From assembly GCF_000524195.1 (NCBI RefSeq), contig NW_020170385.1:1916463-1980462 (forward strand): DNA of 64,000 bases, read 5' to 3'. The notes under the pieces are model-generated. The model did not search any database. It had not been told where the DNA came from and saw nothing but the letters and a program-made list of their open reading frames with translations. Origin of the DNA: Echinococcus granulosus (taxonomy: Eukaryota > Platyhelminthes > Cestoda > Cyclophyllidea > Taeniidae). Below, piece after piece: positions 38,501-50,500 of this stretch. A program made the translations under genes and the position numbers. The stretch's first letter is position 1. The number at the start of each line of letters is the position of its first letter.

Positions 38501-41500
38501 TACTTTCTCCCAAAAAGGCATTGTTATAGCCTCTCCCGTCTTCACTCCACGGGCCCTTGCATTATTTATTAACGGTTTTCTGCAGATGTAGCCGCGATAG
38601 CAGTGGTGATCTGCCTTCCTCTCTACCTCGTGTTTTTCTGCTTTTGCTTATTTGCTTGAGTCATTGCCTGCCATAAGCGACCACAGATATGTATATATGT
38701 AAACGCACACATGCATACATATACATACATATGTACACATTTATCCATATGCATATATCTGCGTGTACCAACGCTGTCGCTCTCAGCTGAGCATAGGGTA
38801 AAAATCACTGGGATGGTCATCTATTCATGCGACTGTACATAGCTTACGTGCGAGACAAGCATTACTTGTGTATGTGTGGTTAACTGGTTAAGAAGTAGGC
38901 TAGTCAAGGCTGTAATAGCAATTGCAGTGAAAGCAGCACACTTCTATATAGGCATAATGAAAAAGTGGTGAATGCGTGGAAGACGGCTTGCCCATAAAAA
39001 AAGACTCATCTCATCCTTCCTCCCTAGTCCAACAGTCAACTAATTGCGCCGTTAAACATCTCTCCTCTACCGTTCTCTTCCCCTCAACTCATGCTCCGTC
39101 CATTGGCAATTTGCCCTCTCCTCTGTATGTGGAAGGAAGAGTAGAAGAGAAAGTGGAAAATAACACTTACTTTACTTACACAATTTGGAAAGTTCTATTC
39201 TCAACACCTACCTTACTCATGTCAAGGATGTGTAAGATTTTGCCATTTACAAATGGGTATTTTCAAATGGTGCACAGGAATAATCCAAAGTTTCGCCACC
39301 TGTCATTCATTATTCTGTATTCCATTTTAGTCATCAGGTCCAACAATTATCATGATGCAAGCTTTGCATCACTTCACTTTACTGAGAATAGCATACATTC
39401 ACTCAATACTTTTTGGGCACCAAAGAAGATGGAGGACTAATTCGGATGAAAATCTGAGGCTAAAATGTGTGTGTCGAGCTGTACCACGGCCATACTTGAT
39501 ACACTGAAAACCCTCATTTATCCTGTTCGTTCAAAGATCTACTTAAAGTTAATGAACACGATTATTGTGTGAGCGGTCTGTGCATTCATGTCTGGAAGTC
39601 AATGATATTGGTAATATACGAAGTTGGGGACATATTTAGTAAATTTCACCCTTCATACCTCCACTTGTATGCATGGCTACTGAAATGTGCTTAATCTAAC
39701 TTCCACTTTTCCAACGATATCACATATTGCTCGATTTTCTAGTAGTATTTTGTTGAATTTTTTCCTGGGTTTGTTTATTTACCAGCATTTTACTTGAAGG
39801 TGTGAAACATCCGCTTTTTTGACAGGACTATGTAACCTATGTTGCATCTTTTTCAAGCCCATTAACTTTCACGTAAGCATATTTGAAGGTTAGTGAGATT
39901 ATTTTGTTGCTGTAAGCAGTCGTCGCAGCTTGACTGGGTCTAGAGGAGAAGTTGTCGACACCCCCAAAGGTCATTGATGGTGCGAATAATGCCAACCAAA
40001 ATCAGCAAATCAAAAAAATGGAACTTATTAAAACACGAAACGACGCATGTTCATACTTTTACACGGATCGTTGTGATCGGTTATTGTATTTAAGTAAGTT
40101 GGTTATTAAATATTTATAAATTGTGTATTAGACTTCAAAGCTTGGTCAGCGAGGAATACGAGAGTCCTGATTAGAATAACTTGGAACTTCCTCCCAGTTC
40201 CTCCACATATAACATGTTCACCCAATTAGAAGGCTGTTTTGGGCTCCGAAAATTGGGAGCGCCACGCATTTAGGTGCCGTCAAAAGTTTTTTCTCCACTC
40301 TCCGCTTCACGTTATGCACGCACATCGCACGCTGTCCGTTGGGCTAAATTTTATACAAGCCTAGGGAGGTGGGTATAAAGGAGGAGGAGCAGGCGGCGGT
40401 GGAGGGATACGTAGGCGTGCGCGTGGCATACACACACAGGACAGACCAATTTTTAGAAAACCCATCTCTGGTAAACACGCTTGCATGAGTCATTTCACTC
40501 TGTTCTGATGGGACTGCAGGCGAGTCTTGGCTGACCTCTCGCCTGAATAGCATTCTAACCACTTTTTGGACGTGGTTCCATGACTGTGTTTTGTCTATTT
40601 AAGAACGTGACTCACTCATTTCGTTGTGGGCTTGCCTGAGGATGGTAAAAGCTAGTTAACGGTTCGCTCGCGCGTTAAAGAAGGCCGAGACCCAGACGCG
40701 TTAACTCGATTAGTCCTGTGGTGACTTACCTTCTACCTACTCTCGAGATTTCCCAAAGGCCTATAGGGCGAGAAATAAAACCGCGTCCCTTTTCAGAAAA
40801 GCAAAAGCCTCGCATTGACTTTACACCTAATTGAATAAAACAAACATCACGTAAGCATATGTTAATATGACGTGGACGTTCACCGATTTTGATTCCTGGC
40901 ACTTCTGTTTTACACTTTTCTCCTTGCACTAAAGTGCATTCAAAGTTAGATTCTATGAGGAGAAGTCATCTAGTACAGAACCGTATAACTTACCTTTAAA
41001 TTACGTAACTTAATGTGCCATTTGATTAGGACTTCAAATTAATTTGTCAGAGCTACTGTTACCGGGCTAGAGTGAGTTCCTCGTCTGAGAACACAATAGA
41101 ATAGTTCTCGGGTTTGGAATGCAAGACAGGAGGAAGTAGCCGTGAAAACCCGCGCGCATGCAATTTGTCACTCACGATGGACACTCCTCCCCTCCTCCAT
41201 CCTATCCAGCTCGAGCGCGTTGCCCCCTCTGCTAGGACAAAATGACTAAGTCATGGAAGCTGTCAATCGTGTCTGAAGTTGAGTCACTGACCACAGTATA
41301 TGCTTCTTCTGTCTGGCTTACTCTTGCCTTGATGTCCTTTTCTCGCCCTGTTGACTCACGCCAGGTAAATCACATCAACCCCCTTACAAATAACTCATCG
41401 CATTCAGTGAGAGTCATCCTTCTTTCTCTACACAAACCTAAGCAAAATCATTTATCGACACCGTAACTACGTTAACTTACCAGCGGATAAAACCAAATAA

Positions 41501-44500
41501 AAACAGACCTGATAAGCAGATTGGGTAATTCAGCACTAGTTATCAGCCTGTCATGTTTCTTACTAGTTTAGTAACTACTTTAGGTGATTTTTTATCGGTG
41601 GCAAAAACAGGTAGCTTTGCATCCAAATCAGGTTTCATCTTATTCTGATGCAGTAACAAATACAGATGAATGACCTTGCTAATGATATTATACTCTGTGT
41701 GTAGGGCCTTGTTTTCTGAGAAGTTACACTGATGCTGAGCTAGTTGTAACGCGCTACTGGGGGGAGGACGTTACCTTCGACTGCAACAGCGTGACAGCGG
41801 ATGGTCGGACTTACCAGCTAGATTACGCCTGGGAGTTCTACAAGCATGGCCTTGGAAAGGGTCTCTCGTCTTCCCCAATAGGCAATCGACTGACACGCCG
41901 CAGCAACACTCGAGCCACACCATCCAGTGGCAGCTCTTCGGGACTGGGTGGAACTGCTGCCAGTCTTGGTGGCGGCGCTGGTGGGGGGGCGGGTAGTAAC
42001 GGAGGTGTGGGCGGCGGAGGAGGCAGAGCTGATGTGGCTCGCTTCTCGGAATCACAGCTCACGATCCGCAAGGTTACTCTCAGTAATATGGGCGAGTACA
42101 GATGTACAGTTACCAATCCCGCCCCCGATTCCAGCTCTGCCGTCATACCGAAAATCGAGAGGACTTTTCAATTGCATGTGATTCGTGAGTTCTTGTCGTG
42201 TTAATTCCAAGTATCAGAACTGCTATGCACCACAATGTGATATTAAGTTTCTCTATGCTGAGACAGCCGTTAAGGTCTGTTAATTTATCATTATATCCAC
42301 TTTTCGATGCTCGATTCCATGTCTGTGTGTGGAACAGGATTTCCGTTAAAATACTACTTAAATGTACCTTGTGTTAAGTTAATTTAGCTTGGATGCCTTA
42401 TTGGATATTTGAAATTCATGTATCTGTATAATTTACATCCACTACCAAATAATTCAAGAAGGAGAATTTAGTTTAGGAAAATTTCGATTTCTTATTGAAC
42501 GCACTGAACTAAACGCTGAATTTCGTGTGTTTAGTACCACTTCTTTCTTGCGTGAAAAGCTGTTCGTGTGAAGCATTAAGAGAGTCTATGCAAAGTATTT
42601 GGAAACGCCGAACTTGAAGCGAATCCCCGAGTAGTTCTTTTTATTATTAGTATCCAAAAAAGTATGCTTGATATAGTGAAGGAACATTTTTAAAATATAC
42701 TATTACACATCAGACATCAAATTTAGAGCACTTTCTAAGCAAGTTTAAATAAAGGCCAGGTCCAGCGACAAACGCCCGAATTTGATTCACTAGTCCGTTG
42801 TTTTTGAATGCCCCGATAACGCAACTCTTCTGAAGCTAATAAATACTTAAATTTAATTGCAAAAGACACGGTAAAATAGCCACCAGGTGTGTCAGTACTA
42901 ATATTCTGTTGTAGTTTTTATATACATGCAGCACCGACGATTGTGACTGTGTCCATGTGTACGACGAAGACCATTGTACAAAAACTTCTCTCAATTCTGA
43001 ATCATGCCCAGACAAAATCCGTTGCATGCACACATCGTGGACGAAGGCGAATCAAGACGCGCAATTATAGTGCGCCAGCGCCTGCGCCTATATGACCGGG
43101 GGTTCAGCTTCTTTTCCCCATGGGCATGATTGGCGACGTTCGCCACCACTGCGCCTTTGGTGATTTTTTTTTCCTATACTCTGGGTCGGTTTCATTCCGC
43201 CACCCAATTGTTCTTCAGCAAGTACACACGAGGGGGGGGGGGGCGTGTCCCTTCTCCACATTAAGGGAAATATTGCACTACCTGTCTGGGTGCCAAAGCA
43301 AAGGAGTTTCAGAAGAATCGATGTAACTCAAGGGCTCTCTGGGCATCGCACTCTTTCTTCACAAGAGAGTACCCACTGTTGAATTAGGTTTTGGTTAGGT
43401 GTGAAGGAAATAGAGACTGGTTTTTGTGCACCAATCCTATTTTCTGCGGCTTATCCGGATTTTCGATTCGGTCATATGATCGCTCATGCATCATCTATCA
43501 AAGTGCGAATTTGCAACACATGAAAAGTCCCATTATCTCTCCGATTTGTAATTTAAAAGGCCGAATCAAAGGACGCTAGATTCAATAGGAGCGTTTGGAA
43601 TGACATCAAATTGCGTTTACTTTTGTAATGTCAGTGCTCGTTGGTTCGAGCGTCATGTTACAAAGTTACTTTGCCGCGTTTCAAGTCTTCAAGCCAAAGT
43701 GGTATGCAGGAACATATACCAATGCAAGAGAAGGGCTTGGAGGCTACTGGCATGGCCTGGGGGCCATGTCGTAGTGAGAGTACAACCTGTAGGGACTGAA
43801 TTGGCCACGTAGTTTAGCACACTGTTGGAATCATCAAATCACTGCAGTTTTACACAATGGTTCACGTTTTGCCAAATTCAATAATATTAGGTTTTTCAAA
43901 ATCTATAATCCCTACGCAACTGAAAATCAACGCTGCAAAGGTTAATAATCTATTGTGGTTCTTTAGTAATTTTGAAGCTTTAACCACTTTATGTCAATAA
44001 TGGAAACTGCTGTTAGTAAGTTTTTCTGCATATAATTATGCTAGTTACTTTAAACGGTGCATTAATTTACCAAAAAAGAACACATTTTATCACTTGGTAT
44101 ACAAGGCTCATTTATGGCGCAATTTGCAGCCAATTTACCAATTACACAAGTTTAGCATCAGCTGGTGCATAAGTTGGTACTAAAGGAAGATGTTGTATAA
44201 TACAAATCAAAGTGCACGGCGATGTAGCTACAATAACCTCCGAAGCTGCCAGCAACATATCCCTTGTGATGTGGAAACGATTTTGTCACGCATAATAGAA
44301 TCTAAGATCCGAATAAGTAGACTGTTAAATAATGAGTAGAATATCGAATGATTTAGACTTGGTAGGGGTTATTTTTTATAGCATTCAGAGGGAGAGCGGA
44401 AAGAAGAGGGGAAAGGGAATGTTGGTCAGCCGCTCAAGGGTTTGCACGTAATGCGGTCGCATGCACTTGAGCAGAAAGCAGGGTAACCGGAGAATGAGGC

Positions 44501-47500
44501 GTAAAGAATGAGGGAAGCCATACCAATTTGTTATCAGCAATTCACTATTCTTGCATACACCTCTCACCGCCGCCGCCGCCGCCGATGCCGCTGTCGATGC
44601 CGCCACTGCCACTCTACCCACACACTCATTGCATCTCGGCTCTGTGAAGGGTGATTATGCTAGTCCAACTTCCTTGCTACTCCTCTTTCCTATACTGCAT
44701 TTCACGTGTAAATCCACCGGACAGTTCTCCCACCAGCTAGGTGCCCTGATTTTACTTCCACCCTAGCACTGCCTCCTATTTACTGACCCCTTCTCAATGG
44801 AAAGTGGAGTGCTGGTGGTGGTTGAGGCGACCGTGGCAATACGTGAACTTAACTTTAGGCGGTATGGCGAGTTGGGAGGCCGTAAATAATACGAATGGAC
44901 TTGATTTACTCCCTCAACGGCCTCAACGAAGGGGCCGCCTAACCACTTTTTTGCGGTTTATAACCCACTGTGGCATTAATATCACGTAAAGTGCCAAATA
45001 TTTTTGCCTTATTAAATGACGTATTTTCCTGTTCACTTTTAATCACCAATATTACACATTTAACAACAGATTAAAATGAGTAATTTAACATTGAGCAGTT
45101 ACTAAAGTAACACTAAATTATTGTTTATAAAGAATATGGAATGCTAGTGAAAGGCGAAATGGCTGGCATCATACCCATCCGTGTTTGGCCGAATCAAAGT
45201 GTAATTAATTTCACTGTTCAAAAGCTCATAAAATGAAGTTAAATGTCAACGTTTTAGGACTTGAGGTACTGCTGATATCTTGAAAACGCTCAGGCAAGTG
45301 CAATCGTTCTCAATGCTAGTTTCTTCTTGCCGTCGTCTGCTCCGCTGTTGATGTTCTGTACATGAATTAGTTTCGTCGGACCTCACTGTGCTTTGACTAA
45401 AATAGGTTACCTACTCAATGCATTTGAGCAAAGGCCACTTTGTGCGCACTCCCAGTTCCTTCGTAGCTAAGCGTAGTGGCGACGACTAGGAGACTTAAAT
45501 CCTTATGAGGAGGGGAGAGGGTAGGAGTAGATTTTGTGTGGACAAGGGAAAATTTTCGACCATTTAAAGCTCTTTAACCAGCTGACAGATAATGAATCTT
45601 ATCCTGACGTGTTAATGGGCTAAAAGTGAACAGCCATGACAATACCATTGAACCGAAATGCAGGTGACTTTGCGTCATTATTTGAGTTGTAAAACAGACT
45701 TTAATATACATAAACGCAAAAAAGTAAGTGCCGGTTTGCTCACTAAATTATTTAAATATCTCCAGAAGAACCTCATATTGCTTGTTAGTGGAATATTACA
45801 TGTTTGCACAATAGTTAAGCGTTTTCGCACCATTGTTGTTGAAAAGTTGTGGTTGTGCAGGAAACTGGTGGTAGGAAATGAACCAAATTTAGAGGGATTC
45901 TATTCACAGGCGAAGAGCGAGTATAGGAGGAAAGAACACACCTCCTTACCTTATTGCTTCGCAGTTTTGTTCCTTCTAAAACGTATCATTAACTGGTAGC
46001 TGGCCACAGTTTATCAAAATGATCTGATTTCAAGCAGCACAGATCTTCAGCAACTCCCCGAAATGCCGCTCAATTCAACTTCTTCTGCTGAACAATGTGA
46101 GAAAACCACCAAGTCAACTTGACATCCAAAATCCAAGAAGGCCTTTTGATGCACTAGAAGCACGTTACACTTCCGGCGTTAAGACATCGCAAATTGTCAG
46201 TTAGTAATCTCCACAGTTTCAATGGAATGGTGGTTCTGATTCGAATTTGATCGAATATGCGCGGTAATGATGCATTTCCTTTCGCTGCGGATGGCTGCTG
46301 TGCATGGTTTAGAAATGGGAAGGGAAATTTGTTGTTAGAACCTCCGTGCAAACTGTTTATTAAAGCTTTAAAGACATTTTCCCTTGAATTCACGAACTAG
46401 TAATGGTGTGTAATTATTAAAGTCTGCTTAAGATTTGGGAGAATATTCGTCTAAGATGCGGCTAAATGGATCGTTTGACCCATTCGAAACCAGTACAAAT
46501 AGCAACGCGTGGTCGTTGCCACGGGGATTGCATACTTCAGTCGTAAATGAATCCTGCGAAGACTACTTCCTGTGGTCCAGTTTCAATTTCACTGCAAATT
46601 ATTCTACTTTGGGGCACTTGAATCTAACAATCGTTGGGACAAATGTAGCTTTGTACAATCCCAATGTTTGCACGTAAAGTAAAAATGTTTCATTTATTTA
46701 GTTTAATACTTCAAGTAACGATCGAGGATATTTCTGAAGGACAATACTTTCCGCACAGGGATTAGCAACTTTGAATACAAGAACAGAAAAAAGGAGACTG
46801 AGTGCGTAAACTTAGGTGGCGAGGTAAGGAGAGGAGGCAGGGGAAGCGTAAGACGAGGATTGTGGGGCAGAGCGAAAAAGCTGCCCTAGTTGCAACAGTT
46901 TGTTTACAGGACAAAAAATTCTGCCTTGGTCCTGCAAGCATCTGTGAGAGCATGCTTGTGCCTGTGTGTGTGTGCAGCAGATAAGATTGTTCGTTTGTAT
47001 GTGTGCATCTGTGTATATTTAAATGCCATCGTTTGAAAAAAAGCAGTCATAAAGGGAAGTGTGTGCGTATATGGGTGTCTTGTTCATCTCCAAACCGATC
47101 TTTCTGCCTCCCCCTCCATTCCTCCCCCAACGCGAGCGTCTGAAGAGGGGAATGGCCACAAATGTTAAAAGCAATCAGGCGCGCGGGCTTCATCTGCGGC
47201 CCAGATCTGGCGAAGGGATGGTGTGCGTGTAAAGTCGCATAGCTAAAGCAGTTACTGGTGTTTGCAAACATGAGCTGTCAGAGAGGCGCGGTAACCTAAA
47301 TTCCAGTCGTCGGGCCGTGGTGTGGGGCATCCCCGCCTCCAAGTGGCGCGCTCGTTTCGCTTAATTGCCAAACAGTTTTTCCTCTCATTGACATTTCGCC
47401 AACTACGAGTTGGGCTTGGGTTCGTCAACCCCCCCCCCCCCCGAAACTTTGCGTCTATTTGGTTCAGACACAACCTTAAATGCACAAACGAGAGGTAGAG

Positions 47501-50500
47501 CGAGAATTAGAACGGAGATGGGAGAGAAAATAAAAATACACATTCCAATCCGTAGTCTGTCTTCTTCCTTCTTACTTCAAGCGTGCCTCCTCTTCTCGTG
47601 AAAACCCATAGGTACCATATCATGGTATGCATTCGATTGTCAAAAATCATGGTAACTGGGTGCTGCTTTTGTGCAAAGGGATGAAATTCTCTAACCTACA
47701 GTCGAAGCCCTATCGGTTATTATGTACACTACTTGACCAAAAAAGTAAAATTAGGTTCTGGTCTGATTTTGCAGGCAAAAGGGTGAAGCGCTTTTTCAAG
47801 CGTGACGCGTAGTTATATGCCAAATTAAATGCAAAGAAACGGTCCCCGATGCCATGATTAACTGACACGAAATACTGGTAGGGCTTATTTTTTGTAATGC
47901 AAGGCCTTAACTTTGGCGAACAGATCAAGAAAATATGAACTTTGAATGATCATTACCTTTTTTCTACTTCGTTCTTGTTTAGCACGTTCCGAAGGTGCTA
48001 TCATCATTGGTGATCATGACATAACAGTACATGTCAAATCTGGAGAGAACCTCATTCAGTCATGCAAAGTAAACGCCGAACAACACCGATCCGTTACCAT
48101 AAGGGTAAGCCCTATTTTGAGATGCATACAAAGGAAATGAAACTAAGAGCCATTTTAGCGGACAATGCTTGTTTTTTAAAAAGCACCTAAAGAATTATTT
48201 AAACTTGACCAAACACCTTTGCGTCACCGGGGCCCATTTTACACATCCTAAATCACAGCCGCTACTACCAGCGCACCCACCTGCTTATCTTCATATCGTG
48301 CAGTATTATCCCATTTAGACTCATGAGCTTAAACTTCTGTATGAGTATTTGTAACTATGACATGAAAACGAGGTTATAATTCGTCAATGAAGTAGTTTGA
48401 ATTTACCGTGCCTAAAATTGGTCCGTGTTTTTATTTTAATGGTTATTAAAAGACCTGCATATTTTGCATAGGAGAACGACTGGGCAAGAGGGAACCTAGT
48501 TGGGTAAAATGTGAGTTGTGCTAGAAATGAAATTGACCCTCGGCAGCAGGGCTTAGCGGTTACACAGATTGCAATTCGCATGACATGCAGACTGCTTTTC
48601 TGCTGATGCACAACGTGGATGAGCTAAACAGAGAGTTGGAGCATGAACCGAGGAGCAAAAGACCAGGTGAAATCAGGCATTACCGTTTATAGCCATCTTG
48701 TCTAACATGAGAGGTGGGTTCTAACGCATCCTCCAGAATGTGTTGCAAACTGTGAGTAAAACAAGTGGTCATCTAAGAGACGAATACAATAAGTAGATAG
48801 CGATTTTGTACGGCTGAAATTGCCTTAAACAGCATGAGTTAATTGTTTTACACTAGACTTTGTGGAGTAAACTGCAGCTCATAAAAGGAAAGGAACTACT
48901 TATAAAATTGGTACATGAGCCACATTTTAAAATCCCTCAGTTCGATAAATGATAAAATGCAGGCAAAGATAATACAGTGCACAGTTTTTGCCGCTTTTAT
49001 TGCGATAAACCTCACATTTGGCATCTTCATGGTCTGCGATTCTACAGCTTCATTTTTTGGGTTCCAAAGTATCAAAAACCGACCACACGCAGGTATTTTA
49101 GTCTAGATGTGGTTAATTCTGATAAGCTACCGGTTGTATCTTCCCCGACAGGTAATCGACTCATGCGCTATCTGACCTAACTTGTGCGCTATATTTAGTT
49201 GAAACTGAGTAAATTCGCACAATTTTACGTGGTGAAGTTGAAACCTTCATTTACTTTGAACATTTGCTGCTTGCATTAGACTAGCTCAGTCTCTGCTGTA
49301 GAAAGTGACATTTGTCTTCTGTATGCAATTCTACAGTGGGGTAAGATAATCGAGCCGAGCAAAGCAGTTCCCACTTACGAGGGAGATGGAAAGGAGGTAA
49401 TCCGCCTCTCCAATATCGCCTTCATCGTATTTCCTTTGATGGCGACGAGCGAGGCTAGCAACAAACTGACCTCTAGCACTCCTGCCGTCAGTACTCCTTT
49501 CGCTGTCAGCGATCCCGGCTCGCCCGAGAGTCAGCTGGTCATTCAGCGCGTGACCAGTAGTAATGCCGGCACGTACATCTGCTCTGTCATCACTGAGTCC
49601 GGATGGGATGACCGAAAACTCGTACGCGTTGTTGTCTCCGGTACGAAGTCATGCACATGCACTCCTAACACCCTACAATGTCCTAGTATTCATTGAGCCA
49701 CATTTACTCACATGTACTTACGTGCGGTCAGGCCGCAGTAGACATTTGAATGTCAGTGTAAGGAGAATAACACATATTTACAAAACGTCACCCTAAACTT
49801 GTCAGAAGTGCTTACTCGACCTAATGCGTTTAAAATGGTTGCAGTCGCGACACCAGTTTTGAAGTTAAAAGTAACGATAATTCACCCTTTCGGTTGGCAA
49901 ATGTTGTGTAAATTAACTATGATTAAAGGCAAGGTATGAGTGAATCGTTAAACATTTGTTTTATCCCTTTAGATGCTCAAAATGAGCCGTCGGCCGAGAC
50001 GTTGGAGGAGAACAGTTATCCACGCCGTCTGGCACTATACATCACTGCACCAGTGGTCATTTTCTTTGTGTGCATTTTCATCACTAGCTACTGTCTGATC
50101 AATCGCAAAAGCCGTCGCTGTTCACAGATTAATGGGGGTGGTCACATACGAGCCACATTACCAGTGATGAGGCAGATAGGTAGCAGCAATAACTCAGTAA
50201 GTATCTATCGCGATGGGCTGAATAGCGCCGGTCTCTCCGGTAAGACCAATACTACAGGGCTTATTGACCATCATTTGGGACATCACTCGCCGCAGGGTCC
50301 CCCTTCTTCTGCGGTCACGGCCTCGGGAGCAGTCAATAATAATAATAACACCAATAATAGCAACCACGTTGCCTACTCCTCGTCGACGGGCTCCCATTCG
50401 CTCAGCGGCATCTCTGCTGGCACGCCAGGTTCCATGCTACTCGCTAACACTATGGTCCAGGTTCTGCCTCCAGATGGATCGGGCTATCCTCTCCTGAAGT

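Larger units (their letters stand above)
42185..47982 (+). other. FGFRL-like intron 4, the longest
   Basis: A 5.8 kb intron with three GC-rich zones (about 43000-43330, 44380-44960 and 46780-47600), two of which contain G or C homopolymers. A (CCG) run is at 44567-44583. No conserved domain or exon-like segment with good splice sites was identified. Its size leaves room for regulatory elements. Confidence 0.6.

Noticed and set aside
38976..39440. 154-codon open frame inside FGFRL-like intron 3
   Set aside because: It begins with GTG, lies on the sense strand of an intron, and has no domain or good splice sites.
41771..42146. Minus-strand and alternate-frame ORFs over Ig2
   Set aside because: They arise from the GC-rich Gly-coding stretch of the real exon.
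45658..45999. 113-codon frame in FGFRL-like intron 4
   Set aside because: Within chance length, intronic, and no recognisable domain.
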